From: Colwellia sp. 12G3
GTDB taxonomy: Bacteria; Pseudomonadota; Gammaproteobacteria; Enterobacterales; Alteromonadaceae
Assembly: GCF_002836775.1 (NCBI RefSeq)
Contig: NZ_PJAQ01000004.1
Span: 1-64,000, forward strand
DNA length: 64,000 nt
Reading direction: 5' to 3'
Positions 26,159 through 38,317 of the stretch are shown piece by piece. The notes beneath the pieces are model-generated. The model was not told the origin of the DNA. It was given only the letters and a program-made list of their open reading frames with translations, and searched no databases. Position numbers and translations under genes: made by a program. Each line of letters begins with the position of its first letter. Position 1 is the stretch's first letter.

Positions 26159-27739
26159 TTATTTACTCCCACCATATAAAAATTTAAGATAATCTTGTGC
26201 TACGTCTTGCCATAAGAACCTTGTGGCAAGCGCATTGCTGGAAATTTCGTCCCATGCTTTGCTATCTTTATGTTTCTGACTGAGCAGCAAGTGAAAACAA
26301 CTAAGCATGTTTTCAGCTTGTTGTAACGGATTGCCACCACTAAAAGTAAAGCCATTTTGATTATCAATAATAGTGTCACTTAAACCACCGACACTGTGAG
26401 CTAAGCATGGCTGTCCTGCTCGCATTGCTAACATTTGACTAATACCACATGGCTCGAAAGAACTTGGCATTAAAAAGAGATCACCTGAGCTATACATACT
26501 TTCTGATAAGGCTTCAGAGTAACCTTTAAGAAATATAAAATTAGTATGTGTTGATGCAATCTCTGATAAAAAGTTTTCTAATTTTTTGTCACCGCTGCCT
26601 AATAAAATAAACACGCCATCATCACCCAACGTATTTAACAATTGTGCTAAAGCAGTTTCACCGTTTTGCATGACTTGTTGAAAAAGTCTTACTTTTTGGT
26701 CGGTAATACGCCCTACTGACGTTAAGACTAAAGGGGTCTTTTTATACTTTTTCACAGACAGCTGTTTTAATCGTGTTAAGGCGATTAAATGGGCGTTATC
26801 AACCAAAGGTTTATCTGCCAACCATTTCATCACTTCGTTTTCAGACAGTGTCATTAACTCTTTCAAGTTGAGACGAGCATTCACCTGTGCATCAACATTT
26901 TCAGGATACTCACAACCATTTAATATGCCGTGTAAGCGCTGAGAATCAGCAGCATGACGTAAATCATTTTCTAATCCTTCTCCGCCAAAATATCCTTGTT
27001 CAGGCATGCTAGGTGATAATATTTCTTTTGCGTAAGTAGGTGAAACGGCATGCACTTTATCTGATAAGTTAATACCTGAGCGCATAGGATTAAAGCAATG
27101 ATGATAACGGGGATCATTAATTTGGTTTTGATCAAACGCTAAATGCGGAAACCAAGCCTTTAACGACGATTCATCACCATCAATGGGTCTAATACCTTGC
27201 AACGCTAAATTATGAATGGTGTAGACGGTTTTTATCGCTTGCAATGCTTGGTATTGGGGATCATAGGCGCGCAGTAGTGACACCATAGCGGTATGCCAAT
27301 CGTGTAGATGTAACACGTCAATTTTCCCAAAAACATCACTAACAATAGCTTTAGCGACGGATACACTAAATAAAGCAAACTTAGTGGCATCAGATGCAAA
27401 GGGTCTATTATCAGGGTCATCACAATAGATACTACCTTCACCACCTATTGCAAACAAAGGGTGTTCTATCACCCATTGAGTCACTAGATTAGTCGCTTTC
27501 TTAGCCGGAACTTTGAAAATTTCAATGGTTTGCTCTTGGCCACCAAACATCACTTGCAATGAAGTAATATGTTCAGCGCCTGAAAGCTTAGAAAAACGGC
27601 CATAGCCTGGCATAACCACATCAACCTGTTGACCAATGTTGGCTAAAGCGATCGGGATATCTCTTACAACATCACCAATACCGCCAACTTTACCACCAGG
27701 TAAAGCATCATTTTCTGCAGCAGCCATTAATATTTTCAT
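26159..27739 (-). CDS. glgA: Glycogen synthase (ADP-glucose)
   Basis: 526 residues, GT5 family. The ADP-glucose site KVGGIGDV is near residue 17, in place of the commoner KTGGLADV. Others seen are LHLHDWHT, the SVGRITDQKV segment and the C-terminal SSFEPCGISQMLAMRAGQPCLAHSVGGLSDT. It transfers glucose from ADP-glucose to the non-reducing ends of alpha-1,4-glucan. Last gene of the glgX-glgP-glgC-glgB-pgm-glgA run. Confidence 0.95.
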   Translation of the reverse strand: MKILMAAAENDALPGGKVGGIGDVVRDIPIALANIGQQVDVVMPGYGRFSKLSGAEHITSLQVMFGGQEQTIEIFKVPAKKATNLVTQWVIEHPLFAIGGEGSIYCDDPDNRPFASDATKFALFSVSVAKAIVSDVFGKIDVLHLHDWHTAMVSLLRAYDPQYQALQAIKTVYTIHNLALQGIRPIDGDESSLKAWFPHLAFDQNQINDPRYHHCFNPMRSGINLSDKVHAVSPTYAKEILSPSMPEQGYFGGEGLENDLRHAADSQRLHGILNGCEYPENVDAQVNARLNLKELMTLSENEVMKWLADKPLVDNAHLIALTRLKQLSVKKYKKTPLVLTSVGRITDQKVRLFQQVMQNGETALAQLLNTLGDDGVFILLGSGDKKLENFLSEIASTHTNFIFLKGYSEALSESMYSSGDLFLMPSSFEPCGISQMLAMRAGQPCLAHSVGGLSDTIIDNQNGFTFSGGNPLQQAENMLSCFHLLLSQKHKDSKAWDEISSNALATRFLWQDVAQDYLKFLYGGSK

Positions 27740-27816
27740 TTTATCCCTTTCGCTATTTTCAAAAATTTATTAATTATTATCTTAATATAAGATAGTTAAT
27801 TATCATTCTATAATCA

Positions 27817-29478
<1,662 letters not shown>

Positions 29479-29514
29479 TTATCCTTAAAAATAATTATTA
29501 TTTATAGCCAATAA

Positions 29515-31758
29515 TTAGTCATTATCCTGCCATTCAAAAATCATGGTCGCTAGTGGTGGAATAGCTAACGACAGTTGATTAGGCTGACCCGCATAAGCCT
29601 TATTTTGTGAGCTAACACCACCGCCATTACCAACATTACTACCGCCATACTTGACGCTGTCAGTATTTAAACACTCTCGGTAATAACCAGACAAAGGCAC
29701 GCCAACACAATAATTATCGTAACTGGTCGGCGTAAGATTAACGACAACTAAAGCTGGAGCAGTGCCTGCTCGTCCTTTGCGTAAATAGATTAAAATGGAT
29801 TGTTCGCTATTTTGTGAGTCTAACCACTCAAAACCGGTGCTGTCACAGTCCATTTCATACAAAGCCGGAATGTTACGATAAGTATGATTAAGATCTTTTA
29901 TCAAGTCTTGAACACCTTTATGGCTATCGCTTTCGAGTAAATGCCAATCTAAACTTTGATCGTGATTCCACTCATTACGTTGAGCAAATTCACAGCCCAT
30001 AAAGAGTAATTTTTTACCGGGATGCGTCCACATAAAACCGTAATACGCGCGTAAGTTAGCAAATTTTTGCCAATCATCGCCCGGCATTTTATTAAGCATT
30101 GAACCTTTACCATGCACAACTTCATCATGACTGATGGGTAAAACAAAATTTTCACTAAAGCTATATACCAAGCCGAATGTCATTTCGTTGTGATGGTGTT
30201 GACGATAAATAGGATCGCGCTCCATATATTTTAAGGTATCATTCATCCAGCCCATGTTCCATTTGAAGCCAAACCCTAAACCTCCGCTATCTACCGGTTT
30301 CGAAACCCCCGGCCAAGCAGTTGATTCTTCTGCAATCATCATCACACCCGGATGTTTTAAATAGGCACGGGTATTAACTTGCTGCAATAATTCGATAGCC
30401 TCTAAATTTTCTCTTCCGCCGTGAATATTAGGAAGCCACTCCCCTGCTTCTCGGCTGTAATCTAAGTACAACATTGAGGCAACGGCATCAACACGTAAGC
30501 CATCAATATGGAATTGATCTAGCCAGTAAATGGCATTACTGATCAAATAACTTTTTACTTCTGCACGGCCATAGTTGTAAATGAGTGTTTGCCAATCTGG
30601 GTGAAAGCCTTTGCGTAAATCTTCGTGTTCATACAAACATGAGCCGTCAAATTTTCCGGTGCCATGTTCATCGGTAGGAAAATGTCCTGGGACCCAATCT
30701 AGCAATAAGCCAAGGCCCGCTTTATGGCAACAATCAACAAAATATTTAAAATCTTCGCTGCTGCCAAAGCGTGCAGTAGGCGCAAACAAACCTATTGGTT
30801 GATAACCCCACGAGCCGTCAAAAGGGTATTCACTGACTGGCATAAGTTGAAGATGGGTAAAGCCCATGGCTACCGTATACGGTATCAATTGCTCAGCCAA
30901 TTCACGGTAAGTTAAATAGCTAGGTGAATGTTCTGTAGCAGAGTAGTCCTCACCGTTTCTTTTCCATGAGCCTAAATGCACTTCGTAAATAGACACCGCA
31001 CCTTGATAATGATTTGATGAAGTAGCTCGTTCACTCATCCACTCGCCATCTTGCCATTGGTAACCACTGTTTTTAATAACCTTGGTCGCAGTTCCCGGGG
31101 ATTTTTGCATTTCAAATGCGTACGGATCTGCTTTTAATGGTTGAATTTGTCCATGTTTATCAGCTATTTCATATTTATAACTCGCATTAGCAACAATGTT
31201 AGGAATAAAAATTTCCCAAACACCAGCCGCAGGGTGTTTGCGCATGACATGGCGTCTACCATCCCAAAAGTTAAAGTCACTCACTACCGATACACGCGTA
31301 GCATCGGGTGCCCATAAAACAAAATGAACGCCTTTAACATCATCGATTGCACGCTCGTGGGCGCCCATCCATTGGTAGGTTTGTTCGTGAGTACCTTCAC
31401 AAAAAAGGTAAAGATCATCCTGATTTATCATGGATGGATATCGGTATGGGTCTTCTATAACGAGTATGTCGCTTTTATAAGAAACACGTAAACGATAGCT
31501 AAAAGCATTACGTCGACGTCCTAGTTTCCCTTCAAAAAGACCGGCTTGATTAACACAATTAAGTACTGCGACCGATTTATTAGTTTTGCTATCGATAACC
31601 TCGACGTTGAGTGCTTCGGGTAAAAAGGCTCGAACAACTAACCCACTCTCAGTTGGGTGCTTATGCATCCCCAATACCGAGAAAACATCTTGATGTTTCG
31701 CATGAATGATTGCTGAAACGTCTTCATTAGCTAACAAGCTTGTTGCTTGGTTATTCAT
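29515..31758 (-). CDS. glgB: 1,4-alpha-glucan branching enzyme
   Basis: 747 residues, GH13_9. A full N-terminal extension with two CBM48-like parts (HKHPTESGLVVRAFLPEA; GVHFVLWAPDATRVSVVSDFNFWDGR) is present, as in E. coli GlgB. The catalytic regions are DWVPGHF, DGLRVDAVASMLYLDY (nucleophile D), MIAEESTAW (acid E) and PISHDEVVHGKGS. It forms alpha-1,6 branches in glycogen. It lies between glgC and pgm, 37-170 nt from its neighbours, on the same strand. Confidence 0.96.
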   Translation of the reverse strand: MNNQATSLLANEDVSAIIHAKHQDVFSVLGMHKHPTESGLVVRAFLPEALNVEVIDSKTNKSVAVLNCVNQAGLFEGKLGRRRNAFSYRLRVSYKSDILVIEDPYRYPSMINQDDLYLFCEGTHEQTYQWMGAHERAIDDVKGVHFVLWAPDATRVSVVSDFNFWDGRRHVMRKHPAAGVWEIFIPNIVANASYKYEIADKHGQIQPLKADPYAFEMQKSPGTATKVIKNSGYQWQDGEWMSERATSSNHYQGAVSIYEVHLGSWKRNGEDYSATEHSPSYLTYRELAEQLIPYTVAMGFTHLQLMPVSEYPFDGSWGYQPIGLFAPTARFGSSEDFKYFVDCCHKAGLGLLLDWVPGHFPTDEHGTGKFDGSCLYEHEDLRKGFHPDWQTLIYNYGRAEVKSYLISNAIYWLDQFHIDGLRVDAVASMLYLDYSREAGEWLPNIHGGRENLEAIELLQQVNTRAYLKHPGVMMIAEESTAWPGVSKPVDSGGLGFGFKWNMGWMNDTLKYMERDPIYRQHHHNEMTFGLVYSFSENFVLPISHDEVVHGKGSMLNKMPGDDWQKFANLRAYYGFMWTHPGKKLLFMGCEFAQRNEWNHDQSLDWHLLESDSHKGVQDLIKDLNHTYRNIPALYEMDCDSTGFEWLDSQNSEQSILIYLRKGRAGTAPALVVVNLTPTSYDNYCVGVPLSGYYRECLNTDSVKYGGSNVGNGGGVSSQNKAYAGQPNQLSLAIPPLATMIFEWQDND

Positions 31759-31929
31759 TATATTTTCCTAGTATATCGTTCAAACGGCCTAGCACTTTTT
31801 AACAAATCGCTAATATAGCCATTGAAATAATATATGCCCTATTAAAGTGAATAAATACTGAGCTAAGCAGAGTAACTTCAACGGTGGTGAAATTATCTGC
31901 TAGCTAAATAGTTCTCATATTGTTAGCGC

Positions 31930-33201
31930 TTATTTATTTTTTGCTTCAAGGGCAGCGATCATACCCAGTGTGACTAAAACGACGCCTTTACTCGTAACCC
32001 TAAAACCATTGGCTCGGTCATTGTCATGATTTATACCAATTTCCATGCCTTCAGGAATAACACAACTTCGGTCAATGATGGCTTTTGTAATTTTACAGCC
32101 ACGGTTGATAATTGCACCCGGTAATATTACCGATTCGTCAATGTCACAAAAAGAATTAACCCTGACTTTTGAAAATAACAATGAACGTTTCACCGTAGAA
32201 CCCGAAACAACTACGCCACCAGATACCGTAGAATCAATCGCTATGCCACGTCGTTCTTCTTGGTCAAACACAAACTTTGCTGGTGCTGTTTGTTCCTGAT
32301 AAGTCCAAATAGGCCAATTTTCATCGTACATATCAAGTTGCGGCTCGGGTTCAACCAATTCCATATTAGCTTCCCAGAACGAGTCTAACGTACCAACATC
32401 GCGCCAGTAAGGTTGCTTATCACTATCGGGATCTTTAAATGGAAAAGCAAAAACGCGATGAGATTTAATGATGCCAGGAATGATATCATTACCAAAATCA
32501 CCACCTGAACCTTCTTTAGCTGCGTCTTTTTCTAATTGCTCAAACAGAAATTCAGTATTAAAAACATAATTTCCCATTGAAGCTAAAGTAACACCGGGTT
32601 TACCTGGTACTTCTGAGGGATTTTCTGGTTTTTCATCAAACCGGCAAACACGACTTTGTTCATCAACGGTCATAACACCAAAAGAACCCGCAGCTTCCTC
32701 AGTGGGTACTTCAATACAACAAACCGTCATATCAGCATCATTAGCAACATGTTTCGCCAGTAAAGGACCATAATCCATACGGTAAACATGATCACCCGAT
32801 AAAATCATCACATATTTAGGTAATTCATGTCTGATGATATCGATGTTTTGAAAAACCGCATTCGCCGTACCCATATACCAACCTTCACCCTTTTGCTGTG
32901 ATGCTGGCAATATTTCAATAGACTCGCCTAATTCTTTTTTGAAATGTCCCCAACCACGGTTTACATGACGTATAAGTGAGTGAGATTTATATTGGGTGGC
33001 AATACCTATCCGTCGGATGCCTGAGTTAATACAGTTTGATAAAGGAAAATCAATGATCCTAAACTTACCGCCAAAAAAAGTTGCCGGTTTTGCTCTTCTG
33101 TCCGTTAATTCAAATAATCGTGAACCTCGCCCACCCGCTAACACAAGTGCATAGGTATCTTTTGTTAAACTACTGATTCTTCTTTCTTCATACTTGGGCA
33201 T
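31930..33201 (-). CDS. glgC: Glucose-1-phosphate adenylyltransferase
   Basis: 423 residues from the ATG at 33201, preceded by AAGGAGG with seven nt spacing. An upstream in-frame extension to 33243 has no ribosome site. Landmarks: [23 protein letters not shown] (nucleotide loop and allosteric Arg/Lys), [44 protein letters not shown], and the C-terminal left-handed beta-helix with [13 protein letters not shown]. It makes ADP-glucose from glucose-1-P and ATP, the committed step, normally under fructose-1,6-bisphosphate/AMP control. Operon position between glgP and glgB. Confidence 0.96.
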   Translation of the reverse strand: MPKYEERRISSLTKDTYALVLAGGRGSRLFELTDRRAKPATFFGGKFRIIDFPLSNCINSGIRRIGIATQYKSHSLIRHVNRGWGHFKKELGESIEILPASQQKGEGWYMGTANAVFQNIDIIRHELPKYVMILSGDHVYRMDYGPLLAKHVANDADMTVCCIEVPTEEAAGSFGVMTVDEQSRVCRFDEKPENPSEVPGKPGVTLASMGNYVFNTEFLFEQLEKDAAKEGSGGDFGNDIIPGIIKSHRVFAFPFKDPDSDKQPYWRDVGTLDSFWEANMELVEPEPQLDMYDENWPIWTYQEQTAPAKFVFDQEERRGIAIDSTVSGGVVVSGSTVKRSLLFSKVRVNSFCDIDESVILPGAIINRGCKITKAIIDRSCVIPEGMEIGINHDNDRANGFRVTSKGVVLVTLGMIAALEAKNK

Positions 33202-33294
33202 AATGCCTCCTTTACAAATATTAATTATCGTACAATAAAACAACTTTTTTCTTCTTTACCCTGAGTTCAGGTTATTCAGCTTTACGTTATAAAA

Positions 33295-35757
33295 CTAAAG
33301 TTTCCAGATCTCATCTCGATACTGTCTGATAGTGTGATCGCTTGAAAAAACACCGCTGGCCGCTGTGTTTAAAATACTCATTTTGGTCCACAAGTTTTGA
33401 TCTTTATAGGCTTTATCAACGCTGCGTTGCGCGTTAAAATAACTATCAAAATCATACGCGGTTAACCACATATCATGGGGGTCACGAATAGTATTAATGA
33501 TTGAATCAAAAATACCCGGTTCGAATAAATTAAAGTGACCACTTTCTAACAAGTGCATTACCGCTGATAACACCTCAGAATTAGCAATAATCTCATTAGG
33601 TTGGTAATTTTCAAGAATAGACGGAATTTCATCAGCTTGAGCACCGAATAGGAAAAAGTTTTCCGCTTCAACCGCCTCTCTAATCTCTATGTTTGCACCA
33701 TCTAACGTACCTATAGTTAGCGCACCGTTCATCATAAACTTCATGTTTCCGGTACCAGATGCTTCTTTACCGGCTGTGGATATTTGCTCAGACAAATCAG
33801 TCGCTGGGCAAATAATTTCCATCGCCGAGACATTGTAATTAGGAATAAAAGCGACCTTGAGGTATTTAGACGCTTTGGGGTCTAAATTAATGGTGTCTGC
33901 TACATTATTAATTAATTTAATAATCTCTTTCGCCATCACATAGCCAGGAGCTGCCTTTCCGCCAATGAGCACACAGCGTGGTGTAATGTTAGCCGTATCA
34001 CCTTTTCTAATTCGGTCGTATAAACCAATAACATGTAAAATATTAAGTAACTGACGTTTGTATTCATGAATACGTTTAACTTGCACATCAAACATCATAT
34101 CAAGGTCAAACTTGACCCCAGTTGCGCGTTCAACAAAGTCCACTAAAACGGCTTTATTCGCTTTTTTACTGTCTCGCCATTGTTGTTGAAAAGCCTTTTC
34201 TTCAGCAAATTTACGCAATAAAGATACCTCTGAAAAATCAGCTACCCAGGTTTTACCGATTTTACTCGAGATGAGTTTAGCGAGACTTGTGTTGCAATGT
34301 GATAACCAACGACGAGGAGTAACACCATTTGTTTTATTATTGAATTTGTCAGGCCATAATTGATAAAAATCGTTAAATAGTCCTGCCTTTAACAGTTTGG
34401 TATGTAAGGCAGCAACACCATTAACAGAGTAACTTCCCACAATAGCTAAATGCGCCATTCTCACCTGTGGTTCATGTCCCTCTTCAATTAATGACAACGC
34501 TCGTTGTTTTTCAGAATCACCCGGCCAGGCGACGGCAACCTGGAGTAAAAAGCGTGCGTTTATTTCATAAATAATTTCTATAATACGCGGTAATAAATTT
34601 TCAAATAACCTAACAGGCCATTTCTCTAGCGCTTCGGGTAATAAGGTATGATTGGTATAAGCCATGGTTTGTGAGGTAATGTTCCACGCGTCATTCCATG
34701 CAATAGCATAATCATCCATTAGAATACGCATCAATTCAGCCACAGCGATGCTCGGGTGCGTGTCGTTTAATTGAAAACTATTGAGTTCAACAAACTTGTC
34801 GAAATCATTGCCCTCATTTTCAACGTAACTGTTGATGGTATCTTGCAAAGAGGCTGAAGATAAAAAATATTGTTGACGTAGGCGTAGTTCTTTACCATTT
34901 TCACTGCTGTCGTTTGGATACAACACCATAGTAATTTGTTCAGCGAGGTTTTTTCTCGCAACCGATTCGGTATAACTACCGGCGTTAAATTCATCAAGAT
35001 CAAATTCATCTGTCGCTTCAGATTTCCATAATCTTAACGTATTAACGATACCATTTTGATAACCAGGGATCGGCATATCGTAGGGTACGGCAAGCACATC
35101 GTGGGTGTTATTCCATTGTCGGTATTGCTGGCCACTTCGCTTAGTAATTACGTCTACCTGACCAAAAAATTTAACTCTAATGGCTTTTTCCGGCGCGGCT
35201 ATTTCCCAAGGATTACCATTACGTAACCAATTATCTGGGTGTTCAACTTGATTACCGTTTTTAATTTGTTGATTAAACATACCGTATTCGTAACGAATGC
35301 CATAACCAATAACAGGCAAAGACAAACTTGCACAGCTATCTAAAAAACATGCCGCTAAACGACCTAAACCACCGTTACCTAAGCCTGCGTCATGCTCTGA
35401 TTGTTCAACATCTTCTAAATCACAGCAATAGCCTTTGAGCGCCTCACGAACAGTGTCATCTAAATCTAAATTCAAAATGGCATTATTAAGGGTTCGTCCC
35501 ATTAAAAACTCTAACGAAATATAACCAACACGGCGTTGATGCCCTCTAGAGGCACGCGTTTTTCTCCATTGGTCAACTAAACGGTCACGAATGGTGATGG
35601 CAAGCGCGTTATAAAGATATAAATGAGATTCTTGCACTTTGTCACGACCCAATGAAAAATGGAAATGTCGTGCTAAATCTTCTACAAAGGTATCTTCATT
35701 CATTAAAACACTGTTATCAGATGTGGTGATTTCACAAAGGGGGTTTGGTTTATTCAT
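33295..35757 (-). CDS. glgP: Glycogen phosphorylase
   Basis: 820 residues, GT35. N-terminal SLEFLMGRTLNNA and GLGNGGLGRLAACFLDS, central NDTHPSIAVAELMR, IHEYKRQLLNILH, and the PLP-lysine motif EASGTGNMKFMMNGALTIGTLDGANIEI (about 660-690). It releases glucose-1-P from glycogen or maltodextrin ends. It follows glgX by 35 nt and precedes glgC by 93 nt, so synthesis and breakdown genes share a transcript. Confidence 0.96.
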   Translation of the reverse strand: MNKPNPLCEITTSDNSVLMNEDTFVEDLARHFHFSLGRDKVQESHLYLYNALAITIRDRLVDQWRKTRASRGHQRRVGYISLEFLMGRTLNNAILNLDLDDTVREALKGYCCDLEDVEQSEHDAGLGNGGLGRLAACFLDSCASLSLPVIGYGIRYEYGMFNQQIKNGNQVEHPDNWLRNGNPWEIAAPEKAIRVKFFGQVDVITKRSGQQYRQWNNTHDVLAVPYDMPIPGYQNGIVNTLRLWKSEATDEFDLDEFNAGSYTESVARKNLAEQITMVLYPNDSSENGKELRLRQQYFLSSASLQDTINSYVENEGNDFDKFVELNSFQLNDTHPSIAVAELMRILMDDYAIAWNDAWNITSQTMAYTNHTLLPEALEKWPVRLFENLLPRIIEIIYEINARFLLQVAVAWPGDSEKQRALSLIEEGHEPQVRMAHLAIVGSYSVNGVAALHTKLLKAGLFNDFYQLWPDKFNNKTNGVTPRRWLSHCNTSLAKLISSKIGKTWVADFSEVSLLRKFAEEKAFQQQWRDSKKANKAVLVDFVERATGVKFDLDMMFDVQVKRIHEYKRQLLNILHVIGLYDRIRKGDTANITPRCVLIGGKAAPGYVMAKEIIKLINNVADTINLDPKASKYLKVAFIPNYNVSAMEIICPATDLSEQISTAGKEASGTGNMKFMMNGALTIGTLDGANIEIREAVEAENFFLFGAQADEIPSILENYQPNEIIANSEVLSAVMHLLESGHFNLFEPGIFDSIINTIRDPHDMWLTAYDFDSYFNAQRSVDKAYKDQNLWTKMSILNTAASGVFSSDHTIRQYRDEIWKL

Positions 35758-35792
35758 TAATCGCTAAATCCTATTCTTGTATCAATAAGTAG

Positions 35793-37877
35793 TTATAAAC
35801 AATCGTTTAATAAAACAATCGTTGAAAAGGGTGCCATGGTAATTATTCGTTCTGCTGGAATAAGGCGTACTTCGGTTTGTTCAGCACTCGCTGTGGTATC
35901 GATTATCACCTGCCAATGCGCTATGGCATCTATCTCAGGTAATTGAAATGCTACCGGCTCTTTTCCTGCGTGAAAAAGGCATAAAAGTACTGGTGTCGAA
36001 GGCTCTTTTTCTTGTATCAAATACCCTAACGTCGACGCATGATGAGCATGCCAATCCTCTTTTCTCATGGCGTAGCCTGACGAATGGAACCAAGTGATAT
36101 TGACCGCAGCCTCTTTATCATCGTTATGAATAAAACGGTCATGGGCTAACATAGAAAAACGTTTTCTTAATTGCGTTAAACTTGCTACAAAAACTTTTAG
36201 CTCGTCGGCGTGTAAAGCATTGTCGTCCCAATCTAACCAATTTATTTCATTGTCTTGGCAATAAGCATTATTGTTGCCTTTTTGACTACGCCCTATCTCA
36301 TCACCGGCAAGTAACATAGGTACGCCTTGAGAAAGCATTAGCGTTGCCAACATATTTTTTATTTGTCGTAATCGCAACGCTAAAATGTCTTTATCGCTAG
36401 TTTCACCTTCAACACCATGATTACGTGCAAAGTTATCCGAATGACCATCACGATTATTTTCGCCATTAGCTGCGTTATGGCGATCTTGATAACTCACTAA
36501 ATCATGTAAGGTATTGCCATCGTGACTACAGAGAAAATTGATACTGGCAAAAGGCTGACGACCACTGTGTTCAAAAATATCACTTGAGCCATGAATTCTC
36601 CGTGCAAATTCAGGTAACATGCCTTGATCACCACGCCAATAGCGTCTGATGGTATCGCGATAGCGGTCGTTCCATTCAGACCAAGGCGAAGGAAAGCCAC
36701 CTAATTGGTATCCGCCAGGGCCGATATCCCAAGGCTCAGCAATGACTTTTACACTGTTAAGTACTGGGTCTTGTAAAATAGCATCTAAAAAACCATTACT
36801 CTTGTCAAACCCATGTACTTCACGACCTAGAATGGTGGCTAAATCAAACCTAAAACCATCAACACCCATCACTTGAACCCAATAGCGCAAACTGTCCATA
36901 ACCATTTGTAATACACGAGGGTGGCTAATATTTAAGGTATTTCCACAGCCAGTATCATTGATATAATAACGTGGCTCAGTGGGGTTTAAGCGATAATAAG
37001 AATGGTTGTCTATGCCTCTAAAACTTAAAGTAGGTCCTAACCAATTTCCTTCACACGTGTGGTTGTAAACCACATCAATGAGCACTTCAAAACCGGCTTG
37101 ATGAAGTTCATCAACCATGCGTTGAAAATCTTTTATTTGGTGTTGGTTTAAATAATCTTTATGGGGAACAAAAAAAGCAAGAGAATTATACCCCCAGTAA
37201 TTAGAGAGGTTTTTATCTGCTAAAAATTGTTCAGAGATAAATTGCTGAACAGGTAATAATTCTATGGTGGTTATGCCCATAGCACGGTAATGAGCAATCA
37301 TCGAGGGATGACTTAATCCTAAAAAAGAACCACGTAAGTGTTTAGGAACATTTGGGTTAAGTTGCGTTAGACCTTTAACATGACCTTCGTAAATAACCGT
37401 GTTTTTCCAAGCAATTGGCTTTCTTGGTAAAAGAGGAGCAGATGGCTCCATAACAACCGCTTTGAGCATTACATCGGCATTATCTCTATCATCAAATGAT
37501 AAATCTTTTTTGGGATCATTCACGTCATAAGCGAAGTGACGATCTGACCATGAAAAATTCCCTGTTAATGCTTTTGCATAAGGGTCTAACAATAATTTAT
37601 GATGATTAAAACGATGACCGAGTTCAGGACTATAAGATCCATAGACCCGATAACCATACACTAAACCTGCTTTAGCTCCTTTGAGAAAACCATGCCAAAT
37701 ATTATGTTCACACTGTGGTAAAACGAAGCGTTCTAACTCTTGGCGACCGTGCTCATCAAAAATACAAAGCGCTATCTTTTCGGCATGTGCGGAAAAAATA
37801 GCAAAGTTAACACCGGTGTCATCAACAGTCGCACCTATAGGATAGACATTTCCCGGTTCTATTCGATATTGTTCCAT
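35793..37877 (-). CDS. glgX: Glycogen debranching enzyme (isoamylase type)
   Basis: 694 residues from the ATG at 37877. GGAG lies five nt upstream, and an in-frame extension to 37907 is unsupported. An N-terminal CBM48 (YPIGATVDDTGVNFAIFSAHAEKIALCIFD) precedes a GH13_11 catalytic core with DVVYNHTCEG, VDGFRFDLATILGR (nucleophile), VIAEPWDIGPGGYQ (acid) and FLCSHDGNTLHDLV. It cuts alpha-1,6 branches of phosphorylase-trimmed glycogen. First large gene of the operon. A LacI-type operator sequence lies 69-80 nt upstream. Confidence 0.95.
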   Translation of the reverse strand: MEQYRIEPGNVYPIGATVDDTGVNFAIFSAHAEKIALCIFDEHGRQELERFVLPQCEHNIWHGFLKGAKAGLVYGYRVYGSYSPELGHRFNHHKLLLDPYAKALTGNFSWSDRHFAYDVNDPKKDLSFDDRDNADVMLKAVVMEPSAPLLPRKPIAWKNTVIYEGHVKGLTQLNPNVPKHLRGSFLGLSHPSMIAHYRAMGITTIELLPVQQFISEQFLADKNLSNYWGYNSLAFFVPHKDYLNQHQIKDFQRMVDELHQAGFEVLIDVVYNHTCEGNWLGPTLSFRGIDNHSYYRLNPTEPRYYINDTGCGNTLNISHPRVLQMVMDSLRYWVQVMGVDGFRFDLATILGREVHGFDKSNGFLDAILQDPVLNSVKVIAEPWDIGPGGYQLGGFPSPWSEWNDRYRDTIRRYWRGDQGMLPEFARRIHGSSDIFEHSGRQPFASINFLCSHDGNTLHDLVSYQDRHNAANGENNRDGHSDNFARNHGVEGETSDKDILALRLRQIKNMLATLMLSQGVPMLLAGDEIGRSQKGNNNAYCQDNEINWLDWDDNALHADELKVFVASLTQLRKRFSMLAHDRFIHNDDKEAAVNITWFHSSGYAMRKEDWHAHHASTLGYLIQEKEPSTPVLLCLFHAGKEPVAFQLPEIDAIAHWQVIIDTTASAEQTEVRLIPAERIITMAPFSTIVLLNDCL

Positions 37878-37945
37878 GTTTCTCCAATAACCATCAGTTA
37901 GTAACAATCAATGGTTGATTGTTACTTGATTGAAAACAAAATACA

Positions 37946-37957
37946 GGAAGCGCTTTC
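37946..37957. promoter_or_regulatory. Candidate LacI-family operator upstream of glgX
   Basis: The sequence ggaagcgctttc is a near-perfect palindrome with the central AAGCGCTT typical of LacI/GalR-family sites. It lies between the CBM48 gene and glgX, inside wider dyads (ttgattgaaa ... tttcaatcaa). MalR- or GlgR-like regulation by glucan is inferred. No LacI-family gene is in the window. Confidence 0.45.
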
Positions 37958-38020
37958 AATCAAGGTAAACTATAAGAAAATAAACAGCAATAAAATAATA
38001 GTATTTAACTTTACTAGCAT

Positions 38021-38317
38021 TTAAAGGCTAGTAGTTACCACACTATTATCACTACCAAAATCATTAGGTAGATATTGATCCGCTTTATCATCGTTTTCCC
38101 ACTCAGTGTTATTTAGCAGGTAACGAAAATGGAATGTTCCCCCTTTTGGCAACCTGAGTTTGGTTTTAAAACTTTGTGTTTTTTTATTAAACTTCATTTC
38201 AATGGCTTGCCAGTCGTTAAAATCACCAACTAACATCGCTGTTGTTACGTCACTTCGATTAAATTCAAAGGTCACTTCCGCTTCATCTTTCGTCTTAAAA
38301 AATTTTTTTGTTAGCAT
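38021..38317 (-). CDS. Stand-alone glycogen-binding CBM48/AMPK-type domain protein
   Basis: 98 residues, essentially one domain. AEVTFEFNRSDVTTAMLVGDFNDWQAIEMKF, then KLRLPKGGTFHFRYLLNNTEWENDDKADQYLPNDFGSDNSVV. This is the isoamylase early-set / AMPK-beta carbohydrate-binding fold with the GDFNDW and FRYL landmarks. It has no catalytic domain. It heads the glycogen operon, 144 nt before glgX. It may bind glycogen or tether enzymes to the granule; that role is inferred. Such small proteins recur beside glg genes in marine gammaproteobacteria. Confidence 0.85.
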   Translation of the reverse strand: MLTKKFFKTKDEAEVTFEFNRSDVTTAMLVGDFNDWQAIEMKFNKKTQSFKTKLRLPKGGTFHFRYLLNNTEWENDDKADQYLPNDFGSDNSVVTTSL

